Below, one piece after another: positions 20,855-28,439 of a stretch of DNA of 48,606 nt; the stretch's first letter is position 1, and each line of letters opens with the position of its first letter. The notes under the pieces were generated by a model. That model was not told the origin of the DNA, ran no database searches, and worked only from the letters and a program-made list of their open reading frames with translations. Source of the stretch: Chara braunii. Its lineage: Eukaryota > Streptophyta > Charophyceae > Charales > Characeae. A program made the position numbers and the translations under genes. Location of the stretch: contig BFEA01000382.1 of the NCBI GenBank assembly GCA_003427395.1, forward strand, positions 164,195 to 212,800, read 5' to 3'.

Positions 20855-21130
20855 ATGCCTCCCGCGAGGGAGCGGAGTCCTCAAGCGGGGGCCGTTCGGG
20901 ACTTGGGGGTGAGGAGAGTGGTGCTTCGCGATCCGGGACAAGGGGGCGAGGAAACCTCAACCGCCATTGTGAACGAGGGGGATAGGGGGCTACCTCGGGA
21001 AGAAGAGGCGAGAGATACGTGGGGCGCCTTGGACGAGAGATCGGAGGACGGGTCTTGGGTGGAACGGTGCCTTGCCGATTTCTCGGACTCGGATCTTGGG
21101 AATTATTGGGACTACGAAAACGAATTTTGA
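20855..21130 (+). CDS. Unrecognised leader ORF (91 codons)
   Basis: ATG at 20855, stop at 21128. The second half is acidic (LPREEEARDTWGALDERSED, then FSDSDLGNYWDYENEF) and looks more protein-like than the surrounding frames. It ends 19 bp before a consensus splice donor. It could be a small accessory protein, the N-terminus of the following frames joined through a downstream intron, or chance. No family was recognised. Confidence 0.35.
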   Translation: MPPARERSPQAGAVRDLGVRRVVLRDPGQGGEETSTAIVNEGDRGLPREEEARDTWGALDERSEDGSWVERCLADFSDSDLGNYWDYENEF

Positions 21131-21149
21131 AGGATTCAAGGACCACAAG

Positions 21150-21737
21150 GTACGTATATGTAACTGCTTAACCTGAGAGACTCTTCCTAAAACTCTGCTT
21201 CCCCACCCTTTTTTTTTGAATAACCCGATTGAATTCTTTGATTCCAAGAGAGAAAAGAGTCGGCCGGTGGCGAAAAGAGAAGAAGGGAAGGAAGTGAGAA
21301 GGGTTCACGATGCTAGAAGGAGAATGGGAGGGAGTAGACAGGCTAGTGATCTCTGATTGATAGGCGGATAAAGTCCTGGGACCCGGGTAATTCCACGCTC
21401 GAGGTGGGCCGAGTAGGGGCGTGGTTTCGGATAGGCTAACTTAGGACTAGGGGTCGGTTCGGTGGTGGACATAGGGCACGGGTGTGTGACTGTGGTTCGA
21501 CTCCGGAGGGGGGGTTGCCACCCTTCTTCGGGGATAACCTGTGTTCGCTGCTAGTCCTTATACCTGGAAGTGGGAGGACCTCTCAGCGGGGGAGGATAGG
21601 AAGGTAGCCGAGTGAGACAACCTTCCTTCTTTGGTCCATTTGATCCTGTTGGGCTCACAGACACCTTCTTGCAGGGTAGGGGTGGTCTCTCGAGTGGCCA
21701 AATAGTAAAGGTGACAAAAATATCTTTCTTTGATTAG
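21150..21737 (+). other. Candidate intron in the retrotransposon leader
   Basis: CACAAG|GTACGT at 21150 is a strong 5' splice site. TATCTTTCTTTGATTAG ending at 21737 is a reasonable 3' splice site with a pyrimidine-rich lead and is followed 5 bp later by the ATG of the next ORF (21743). The interior has no convincing coding frame. Some very large plant gypsy elements (Ogre) are spliced, so this is plausible but unproven. Confidence 0.4.
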
Positions 21738-21742
21738 GGTGA

Positions 21743-22291
21743 ATGAGCCTAGAAGCGGTCTCGAAAGGGATTAGTGTGAGTAGTTACGGTGGGGTTGACG
21801 TGTGGCCGGGGGCTTGGTCGAAGGTTGTAGTACCCGTGGTCTTAGGCCAAGGGGGTGGGCTGGACCTATTAATCGGAGAGGCTAGAGAAGTCAGAAGGAG
21901 GTGGATAGATAGGTTCCGGAAGGAATTTGGGTTTGTGGTGATAGAGGCGGAAAGGTTCGCTAGGGCAGGTGAACTCCCAAAGGCGAGTTACCCCGTGACC
22001 GCGTGGGTCCTGGACTTCGTGTTCTCGGTTGTGAACGAGGGAAGAGTGGTAAGAGGAAGGAGTTTAGGATTACCATTTGGGGCCCTGTGGATACTATACA
22101 CACATTGTATCGATCAGGGAATCCCTCCACGAGGGAAACTTTGGGGTATTCTTAGGAGATTGGGGTCTCTGGAAAAATCCGTTACCCTCTCGCCGGAAAG
22201 ATACCGCGAGTGGGTTTTCAAAACGGCACCTGTAGATGGTGAGATTTGTGCTCAGCGAAAATGGAGTGGTAGAGGCGATAGAAGCTGGTGA
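21743..22291 (+). CDS. Extra ORF A, unknown protein carrying the repeated domain
   Basis: ATG at 21743 just after a candidate splice acceptor; 182 codons. After a basic helix-like stretch (residues 46-62) it contains SYPVTAWVLDF (82-92) and, 36 residues after the proline, LWILYTHCID (115-124). The same [Y/D]P ... L..LxTxC arrangement recurs in the frames starting near 22462, 23060 and 24274, so this looks like one copy of a divergent repeated domain. The last 18 codons overlap ORF B in another frame and read less naturally, so translation may continue in B's frame (frameshift or reinitiation). No known family recognised; sits where Ogre-type elements carry their unexplained ORF1. Confidence 0.6.
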   Translation: MSLEAVSKGISVSSYGGVDVWPGAWSKVVVPVVLGQGGGLDLLIGEAREVRRRWIDRFRKEFGFVVIEAERFARAGELPKASYPVTAWVLDFVFSVVNEGRVVRGRSLGLPFGALWILYTHCIDQGIPPRGKLWGILRRLGSLEKSVTLSPERYREWVFKTAPVDGEICAQRKWSGRGDRSW

Positions 22292-22958
22292 CGCGGGAAA
22301 AGTCTTCATCCCAGGGGACCCTCGCATGACGCCCTACTGGATGAGTGTTGAGAAAGGAGTTGTCGTCAGGGAAGGCGCCTACGTGAGGGTTCCAGCTCGC
22401 AGGCTTACCTGGAAAGAAGGGGTGCAAAGAGGAGGTCTGCCTGACCTCGGTCGGTTCCTAGAGATTCGGGCTACACCTCGACGAGGACACGTGGGCCGAG
22501 ATTTGGAGGGGTTTAGTGATCAGCCGAGAGACCCATACGGAATACCGCGAGTCCACGAGGCTGGTAGCAAACAATCTGGTACTGAGCGATTACGAGGAGG
22601 GGATCTTCGAGTCGTGGAAGCAGGTGTCCTTCGCCGAACCAGGCGAGGTCCCTCGCGCGTCCGGGGTGCTCCACGCGGACCAGCCCCAATTCCTGACACG
22701 CTCATTCTTACGAGACCCGGAAGAGATTGTGGTGGCGGTACTTCGAGCCGCTCAGGAATCCGGAGTACGAACGAGAGGGCTGTTCTGGCTCTACACGCGG
22801 TGTGTGGACGCTGGGTTCCTCCTGAGGGAGAACAACCTCGTATATTCGAGAGGTTGAGAGAGTTTGAGGGGATCCGAGCTCATGTCGTTGACGTCCCGTA
22901 TGCCCGCCTCTTTAGGGAAGCGCAGGTGGCTAACCGACGAGGATATGAAGCTCGATGA
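22236..22958 (+). CDS. Extra ORF B, unknown protein
   Basis: ATG at 22236, overlapping the end of ORF A by 56 bp. Residues 1 to about 75 look coding (RFVLSENGVVEAIEAGDAG, then YWMSVEKGVVV). From about 22462 the neighbouring frame reads better (listed next) and the B frame becomes Arg/Gly/Pro-rich, although its last 40 codons (RIFERLREFEGIRAHVVDV) again look protein-like. This switching suggests a frameshift near 22450-22470. Nothing identifies its function. Confidence 0.45.
   Translation: MVRFVLSENGVVEAIEAGDAGKVFIPGDPRMTPYWMSVEKGVVVREGAYVRVPARRLTWKEGVQRGGLPDLGRFLEIRATPRRGHVGRDLEGFSDQPRDPYGIPRVHEAGSKQSGTERLRGGDLRVVEAGVLRRTRRGPSRVRGAPRGPAPIPDTLILTRPGRDCGGGTSSRSGIRSTNERAVLALHAVCGRWVPPEGEQPRIFERLREFEGIRAHVVDVPYARLFREAQVANRRGYEAR
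22462..22857 (+). CDS. Extra ORF C, second copy of the repeated domain
   Basis: Open from just after an in-frame TAG at 22459. It has no ATG near the start; the first near-cognate start is GTG at 22516. It carries LRDPEEIVVAVL (22708-22743) and 29 residues later LFWLYTRCVD (about 22780-22809), matching ORF A's pattern. It ends with TGA at 22855, after which the same frame is open again to 23088 with an ATG at 22882. It is probably reached by a frameshift from ORF B. Unknown family. Confidence 0.5.
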   Translation, partial: RFGLHLDEDTWAEIWRGLVISRETHTEYRESTRLVANNLVLSDYEEGIFESWKQVSFAEPGEVPRASGVLHADQPQFLTRSFLRDPEEIVVAVLRAAQESGVRTRGLFWLYTRCVDAGFLLRENNLVYSRG

Positions 22959-23088
22959 TAAGGGGGTTCCCGGGACTCTTTGGGCCTTAATAGAGCCTAT
23001 GAGAGGGGAAGGGGAGGTTGTCCACGTCTCGTTGCCCGATGAAAGTCAAATAAATTTGACGAGGGTCATTCAAGGTGTTCCTTTCTAA
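22864..23088 (+). CDS. Extra ORF C', continuation in the frame of ORF C
   Basis: Same frame as ORF C after its TGA. ATG at 22882; ends TAA at 23086. It includes LTDEDMKLDDKGVPGTLWAL and LPDESQINLTRV. Composition is protein-like. Its last codons overlap the next frame, which has no ATG of its own, so C' and D may form one polypeptide through a +1 shift near CCTTTCTAAG at about 23079-23088. Confidence 0.45.
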   Translation: MRGSELMSLTSRMPASLGKRRWLTDEDMKLDDKGVPGTLWALIEPMRGEGEVVHVSLPDESQINLTRVIQGVPF

Positions 23089-23614
23089 GGAGGGTCTCTT
23101 GGAGGTAGTTCGCAGTTTGAAGTTGGGGGAGTATCCGCTCTTCGATGCGCGAGCGGTACGGGACCGCGTAGAGAGTCTTGTAGAAGAAGTAAACCCCCAA
23201 GAGAGGTACCAAAGGATATACCAGGTGACTTATGCGGGTTGGGAAGAGGTGCCCCTGTTTTTCGACAGTGACCCCGTCAGAGTCCCTCGTTTTATCCTTG
23301 AGCGAGTTTACCCATCGGAAACGGTCAGAAAGGCGGTGGAACGTAGGATCTCGATCCTGAACCAATTTCGGTTCACAAGGTTGGACCTGCACTCCCTGCT
23401 AACGTGGTGCTTGCAAAGTCCGTACGAGGATAGTTGGTCGTCGTTAGAGGGCCTAGGCTACGCCTTCGAAGGCTGGGGCCAACACGTGAGGGCATCGACC
23501 ATCTCTTGGCGGTACTTGGGGAAGATCTGTGAGGCGGGGTTGGAAGGATTAGACCCCTCAGATCTCATATGGATAGCTATAGCGTGCTGGCGAAGGAACT
23601 TGAGGCATGAGTGA
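23060..23614 (+). CDS. Extra ORF D, third copy of the repeated domain
   Basis: Open after a TGA at 23057, with no internal ATG (first near-cognate start GTG at 23075), so it is likely read by frameshift from the preceding frame. It contains VPRFILERVYPSETVRKAV (70-88 counted from 23075) and LHSLLTWCLQ (105-114). The stretch YPSETVRK closely matches YPDDATVRK in ORF G, with the L..LxTxC motif at nearly the same distance (33 and 32 residues), which is the strongest evidence for domain duplication. It ends in TGA at 23612, overlapping the ATG of ORF E by 8 nt (ATGAGTGA). Function unknown. Confidence 0.55.
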   Translation, partial: RGSFKVFLSKEGLLEVVRSLKLGEYPLFDARAVRDRVESLVEEVNPQERYQRIYQVTYAGWEEVPLFFDSDPVRVPRFILERVYPSETVRKAVERRISILNQFRFTRLDLHSLLTWCLQSPYEDSWSSLEGLGYAFEGWGQHVRASTISWRYLGKICEAGLEGLDPSDLIWIAIACWRRNLRHE

Positions 23615-23807
23615 GCTCGACACCAGTGAATTGGTGGGTCTAGAGAGGGTTAGGGCGGAGTTATATAGAATCTTGACCCTTTGCTGGGAGGAGGAAAGGA
23701 GGGCGAGACCGGGATCCTTGCGAAAGATCAAGTTATTAGAGACGACCACAATAAAGATACTCGACGATTTAAAAGAGGAACTACTCTCAGGTAGAGGAGA
23801 GGCATGA
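23607..23807 (+). CDS. Extra ORF E, small protein (66 codons)
   Basis: ATG at 23607; the same frame has a TGA 6 nt upstream, so this frame really starts here. It encodes an acidic, helical-looking protein (SELDTSELVGLERVRAELY, then RILTLCWEEERR), carrying only the L..LTLC part of the repeated motif. It ends TGA at 23805, overlapping the next ATG by 4 nt (ATGA). The clean start immediately behind an upstream stop favours a true short ORF over a random fragment, but it could also be a decayed piece of a longer protein. Confidence 0.5.
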   Translation: MSELDTSELVGLERVRAELYRILTLCWEEERRARPGSLRKIKLLETTTIKILDDLKEELLSGRGEA

Positions 23808-24277
23808 GAGCTACCTACACCTCAAACTCGATAATCTGGGAGTTGGAGACAAGGGACGATGGCCCCGAGGTCGAGGTAGAAGGGGGAGCGGATCTTAGCC
23901 CAGACCTTGGAGAGGACCGAGTGACTCGAGCCGAGAAGAGGTTCCTCGTCGAAGCCCGGCGATTGGCGTTGTGGAAAAGGAGGTCATGGACCACCTTAGC
24001 TAGGTTTTCAGTCCTTATTACGGAGGCGAGAGGAGTACGGTTCTCTAGAACGTGGAGGGAACCTTTATCGGAGGTCGAGAGAAGGTTTGAGGACTCTAGG
24101 TGGCTTGGGAACCCCCTCGAAGCCAGGGTGCACCTAGTGGAGGCGCGTTTCTGGGACATGACGGGAGAGTACGAGCAAACCTTGCATCGGACGATACTCG
24201 ATCAAGGAGAGGGCTCTCGAGAAAGGTGTGAGGATTCGCTAGTCGAGGCGGCGGAGAGATTAGCTCGGGTAAGGTGA
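23804..24277 (+). CDS. Extra ORF F, unknown protein (157 codons)
   Basis: ATG at 23804 overlapping the stop of ORF E (ATGA). The frame is closed by TAG 12 nt upstream, so the ATG defines the start. Acidic N-terminus (EVEVEGGADLSPDLGEDR), then a basic helical region (RFLVEARRLALWKRRSW), EARVHLVEARFWDMTGEYEQ and ends ARVR. The repeated [Y/D]P...TxC motif is not evident. It stops TGA at 24275, overlapping a GTG of the next frame (GTGA). No family recognised. Confidence 0.5.
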   Translation: MRATYTSNSIIWELETRDDGPEVEVEGGADLSPDLGEDRVTRAEKRFLVEARRLALWKRRSWTTLARFSVLITEARGVRFSRTWREPLSEVERRFEDSRWLGNPLEARVHLVEARFWDMTGEYEQTLHRTILDQGEGSRERCEDSLVEAAERLARVR

Positions 24278-24975
24278 GCCGGCCAATGATTAGATACGAT
24301 AGGGGGAACCCTGTCGGGATCTTGGAAAGGGCTTGGAAGTCGGGATCTAGGTATGGAGTGACCCTCCCCAAGGTTGAGGAAGAAGGGGAGATTATTACGG
24401 AGTTTTTCGAAATCTACGGGCAAGAAACGCTTGTTCGTTTTTCGATAGTTTCAAGAGAGGGTACCCACACGCGAAGGGCAGAGATCTTCTTGTCTCACGA
24501 CGATAGACAGTTCTTTGCCATCGAGTTCGCGGAAGGAAAGGACCCGCTGGGTATCGCGAAGAGAACCCAAGACCGACTTAGAAGGTTGAGAGGGGGAGTA
24601 GCGAGAAGGCGAGAAATAGAGAGTGTTGAATATCGAGAACGGTTAGAAATTTCGCGAGCAGCCCACGGCCGGACTTGGGAAGTCCTTGCTTGGGTCTACC
24701 GTTTGCTCTACCCCGACGACGCAACAGTGAGGAAAGTTCAAATTAGGCCGATAATCGAAAAGTTGCCCCTAGGTGAAGCGAAGGGGCACGAGCTATTCAC
24801 CCTGTGTTGGGAGTCCCTAGAGCTTACGAACTTTGAGTGGTGGGCTTTGGCCGACAATTTCATCAAGCCCCTGTTCTCGGGACAGGCCGGAGAAGTAGAT
24901 AGAGGCCTGATTAGACGGTGCTTGCAGGAAGGGATTAGGGGTGTCTCGGATCTGGAGATTGCCATCTTGCGCTAG
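24274..24975 (+). CDS. Extra ORF G, fourth copy of the repeated domain
   Basis: Starts either at GTG 24274 (4-nt overlap with ORF F) or at ATG 24286, 8 nt after the ORF F stop; about 230 codons. N-terminal half looks like a mixed alpha/beta domain (VTLPKVEEEGEIITEFFEI, then THTRRAEIFLSHDDRQFFAI). The C-terminal half has a basic helix, then LYPDDATVRKV (145-155 from 24274) and HELFTLCWES (172-181), the repeated motif. The stop at 24973 seems to follow a one-base slip, because the adjacent frame continues protein-like (LAAYEEKKLWDSWW, then EESKTDSEGRE) to a stop at 25059. No family recognised. Confidence 0.55.
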   Translation: MSRPMIRYDRGNPVGILERAWKSGSRYGVTLPKVEEEGEIITEFFEIYGQETLVRFSIVSREGTHTRRAEIFLSHDDRQFFAIEFAEGKDPLGIAKRTQDRLRRLRGGVARRREIESVEYRERLEISRAAHGRTWEVLAWVYRLLYPDDATVRKVQIRPIIEKLPLGEAKGHELFTLCWESLELTNFEWWALADNFIKPLFSGQAGEVDRGLIRRCLQEGIRGVSDLEIAILR

Positions 24976-25044
24976 CCGCTTACGAAGAGAAAAAGCTGTG
25001 GGACTCTTGGTGGACTGTGACCAGCGAAGAATCCAAGACTGATA

Positions 25045-25857
25045 GTGAGGGACGGGAATAGTATAGGGAAGAAAGAGGCTCGGAGGAGGGTAGCGGGGCA
25101 GAAGGCCGAGGGAGTGACTCTAGCAGGGAGAGCGACTGAAAACCGGTGCATGGAAAGTGTGGTTGAGCACGGGGTCGCCCGATCTCCTAAGACCGCTGTT
25201 ATGGGGCGAACCGAGGAGGATACCGAGTTGGGGGCAAGATTGAGCAAGTCGGCCGAAGGAGTGACCGAGGGGGTAAAAACTATTGGTAGGGCCTTAAGGA
25301 GCCTGGAAGAACCCCTCGGAGGGAAAGCTCCGGAACCGCGTGCAAGTTCAGATGAGCGTTTGCACCGGGAGATGGAACTACGTGTGCCTGTGAGAGAAAG
25401 GGTGGCGGAAGCCATAAGGGGCTTCCCAGTCGAGACCCGATGGGCGGGCCACGTGGAAACGGAGGAAAGAATCGGCGAGGGGCAGGAGTGTCCTCGTGAC
25501 AGGGTTGGATGCTGGGCACCGAGGAGAAGCGAGGAAGGTGGCCTAAGGAGGAGGGAACTTGGGGAAGAACAATCGATCGAAATTGGGGGAGGACCGCGAA
25601 GATGGCCCGACAGGGAGACCGGTCCCGTGTGGGTGCAAGAAGAGGCGGTAGGAAGGAATATGGGAGGATTCAAAGATATCTGGAGAGGGGCTAGGGGCCA
25701 GGAGTCCATGCATTGGGCCAGGAGTCCATGCACTGGGAACGTGAAGACCCGGGTTATAGAGGTCGCCGTGAGGAGGAATCATGGGGACCTCCGAGAGCTC
25801 GACCACGGATGGAGGATTTGGACCCTTCCTAGTACAAACCTTACGATCCAACGTTAG
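25045..25857 (+). CDS. Uncertain ORF H between the extra ORFs and gag
   Basis: A 270-codon open frame starting at GTG, very rich in Arg, Glu and Gly. Residues 1-150 could be a disordered basic protein or a Gag N-terminal extension; the rest looks like frame noise. It overlaps the presumed gag ATG at 25809. A 21-bp direct duplication (GGCCAGGAGTCCATGCA at about 25695 and 25716) lies inside it. Low confidence that it is translated. Confidence 0.3.
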   Translation: MRDGNSIGKKEARRRVAGQKAEGVTLAGRATENRCMESVVEHGVARSPKTAVMGRTEEDTELGARLSKSAEGVTEGVKTIGRALRSLEEPLGGKAPEPRASSDERLHREMELRVPVRERVAEAIRGFPVETRWAGHVETEERIGEGQECPRDRVGCWAPRRSEEGGLRRRELGEEQSIEIGGGPRRWPDRETGPVWVQEEAVGRNMGGFKDIWRGARGQESMHWARSPCTGNVKTRVIEVAVRRNHGDLRELDHGWRIWTLPSTNLTIQR

Positions 25858-26654
25858 ACGGGCCGGCGGAAGGTCCTTATTTTCGTCGTTATGACGATCG
25901 ACGAGTTCCCTACTACGATGTGAACCTAGGACTAGAGTCGCTCTACTTCAACGGAAGGGACGTGACCGGGTTCGTGGAAAAATGGGAGAGTTACACCTAC
26001 CGGAAGAAGTTCTCGGAGGAGTGGATCGACCACTTCATACAACATTCGGACCCGGAGCTGGAACAGGCCATTAGGGCTGTATACCCGTCTAATGGAAGGT
26101 GGAAGACCTTCAAGAACAGCCTATTGAGGATCTCTGCGTGTGACGACATGATCCCCACGATAGAAGGGCTGCGTCGGGTGACTAGAGGGGAGCAAGAAAG
26201 CCTGGTGGCCTTTACTCGGAGGTTCAAACGTTTATCGCAGGCTTTGGTGGATAGAGGGATGCTTTCGGAAGTCGACAGGTGCGTGATGTTCATGTTGCAC
26301 CTGCCTGAGGAGAAGAGGAGAGAGGTCCTCGAAAAGGCCCCTACAGACTTCGCTAATTTCGAAAGAGTCACCGAAGTGGTCTTCACTGGAGAAGGGGTGG
26401 ACGTACGGGAGTACATGAAGGAGAGTCTGGACATGGCACTCCAGAGTATGCGCACCCAAAAGGGCGACAGTCCCCGCGGAAACGGAAGGCAGCCATCGTT
26501 GGGGAGGAGGACCCTCGGGTTGGCGGAACGAACCCGGCAACCAAAGGAACTTGAGGAACGATCGAGAGGCCGGAGGAAATCGGGACTCGGAATGGGGGAA
26601 CTCCCGCTGGAAGGATGCGAGGGACGGAAGATGGGGAGACCCTCCCCAACCTAG
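25809..26654 (+). pseudogene. gag, N-terminal part (capsid region)
   Basis: The best gag start is ATG 25809 (MEDLDPS). It is followed by an in-frame TAG at 25830 and then YKPYDPTLDGPAEGPYF and the capsid-like sequence from 25920. Markers of the retrotransposon Gag fold include FNGRDVTGFVEKWESYT near the start, WKTFKNSLLRI, LVAFTRRFKRLSQALV and MFMLHLPEEKR. This protein would form the particle that packages element RNA. Near 26540-26560 the natural frame shifts by one; the original frame runs out at 26652. Confidence 0.8.
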
Positions 26655-27810
26655 GGCCGTGGGGGCTCGGCCGGAGGTAAGTCAGTTTAGAACGTCATGG
26701 CCTTCCGGACCTCCCGCGACAACGGGAGCGCCCCCTCAAGTGGCTCCTCGCCCTAGCAACCCGTCGCCTCGAAGCGGGTGTGTCTATTGCAATGAGGAGG
26801 GTCGCATCAAGCGAGAGTGCCCTTACCTTACGGAAGCCTTGAGGTTGGGGTTGGTAAAAGTAAATGAGTGGGTGGTTTGGGGGGACGATGGAGAGGTAGT
26901 CTCCTTCTATCCCTCAATGAAGGTGAATGTGGACAAGAGGATAGCCCTCCAAGAGGCAAGATTGGGGAAAAAGCCCGAGGTTGGGGGTACCTCCAACTCA
27001 TCCCGCGTCCAAATGACAGAATCGCCAGGAGGCGTGTCCATAAGGGAGCCCCCGGTGTCGAGCATCAAGTTCGTTGAGACCCAGCCCGAAGAGGAAGGGC
27101 CTTGCCTGAGGTTAAGGACCCAAGTTGGGGCCGGGCCGTCTAAAGTTAATGAAAGCGCGACGGAGGGTGGAGGGAGAAGGAGCGGCAACAACGACCAACC
27201 GATGGTCGACGCCAAAGTCACGGAAGAGAGGAAGGGTGAAGAACCCACGTCACCCAAATCACCTAGGAAAAAGGGGGCGAAAAAGTTCGAGATGAAATGC
27301 ACCTTGGGCGAGATAGACACGGTAGCTCCCTTGCGGAGAACTCTAATGCAACCGATGCAATGCACTCTCCTGGAGTATTTAGCGGCTAGCAAAAGCGCTA
27401 TAGGAGAGCTCCTAAGCATCACCAAGAAGGTGAGGATTCCGCTCGCCGGAGGGCCCGCAGTTCCGGCGGATGGACCCGCCAAGGAGGAGGTGCAGTCTTC
27501 CCGAATTACGATGGAGGAGCTGCCGACTAGTTTCTTCTCAGAAGAGGAAACTCAGAAATTTTATGTGCTAGGGAGTGGCCAGCTCCAAGTAGTGGTGAGT
27601 GGAAAGAAAATGAGGGCCTTGGTGGACAATGGGTCCGAGTCCACCGTATGTAGAGACTCTATCGCAAAGGAATTGGGGCTGGAAGTGGATATAGGAGTAT
27701 CAATGTCCATGGTCGTAGCAGACAATAAGCTCCAACCGACGGAAGGGGTGTGTCACAACCCTTCGATTGAGGTCGCAGGAGTGGAGGCGACAATCCTCAT
27801 TTCTCGGTGA
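26551..27810 (+). pseudogene. gag C-terminus (nucleocapsid) and start of aspartic protease
   Basis: Continues Gag in the shifted frame: SRWKDARDGRWGDPPQP, a zinc-knuckle-like CVYCNEEGRIKREC where the expected His of CX2CX4HX4C is Arg (CGC at 26803-26805), then a long linker rich in Lys, Glu and Pro. A retroviral-type protease begins near 27550, with ALVDNGSESTVC at about 27616-27650; the active site is D-N-G where D-[ST]-G is usual. The frame ends at 27808, and the protease continues in another frame. Confidence 0.82.
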
Positions 27811-27912
27811 AGGAGTGTTCTTCCGAGCTGATCCTGGGGAGGACCTGGCTGAGCGCAGTACACGCCACCATGGTCGACCTCCCAGACGGGAGTCGGACCA
27901 TCTCGATTTAAA
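27795..27912 (+). pseudogene. Protease C-terminal end (frameshifted)
   Basis: After a one-base shift near 27797 the next frame reads FSVKECSSELILGRTWLSAV, with the hydrophobic-LGRxWL block that closes retroviral-type proteases. It stops at TAA (27908-27910). Confidence 0.7.
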
Positions 27913-28439
27913 GTCCGGACGGTATCAGGGGGGTTCTGAAGACGTGTGGATGCTCAGGACGAGCAAAACAGGACTAGTATTCCGAGGAGGAAGGAAGCCC
28001 AGTCACGAGTGTGCCGGGTCCGGTTGGAGGAGTCGCCCTTTGTCGACAAAGAACCCCCGGGAGACCGAGTGGAGGTTGACCCCGGGAGACCGAGTGGAGG
28101 TTGAGGATGTTGGAGGACGGATTATAATAAATGGGATATGATACGAGAAGGAGGACAAGGAAGAAGAATTCGGTGGGTGCGTCAAACTGTCTTTTTTGTT
28201 GGAATCCCCCTTAGCCGGCGGAGTCAAGAAGCATAAAACCGTGGCGGAGAAAGTGAAACCCGCTGCGGTCAGCCGGGATAGAACGGGGGAAACTTCGATA
28301 TCGGAGGAGGAAATCGCCGATATCATCCGAAAAAGAAAGGAAACCGAAGGGCAGAGAATTACGGCCGACAGGTTGTCAAAAATGGATATAGGGGATGGAA
28401 ACCTCACGAACAAAGAGAAGGAGTACGTAGCAATGACCC
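27913..28439 (+). other. Protease-RT connector
   Basis: Contains a 26-bp tandem duplication (CCCCGGGAGACCGAGTGGAG at about 28052 and 28078). A frame at 28196-28456 encodes a charged helical segment (TSISEEEIADIIRKRKETE, then LTNKEKEYVAMTLKGLR) that probably leads into the RT; it shifts frame near 28445. Confidence 0.55.

Noticed and set aside
21481-21520. TGGTTCGACTCCGG, resembling a tRNA T-arm
   Set aside because: No matching acceptor stem, anticodon arm or D-arm could be folded around it by eye.
23075-24975. Bacterial operon or contamination as the explanation for ATGA-coupled ORFs
   Set aside because: The block is flanked in the same sequence by LTRs, a primer-binding site and gypsy gag-pol, and no bacterial gene or ribosome-binding pattern was recognised.
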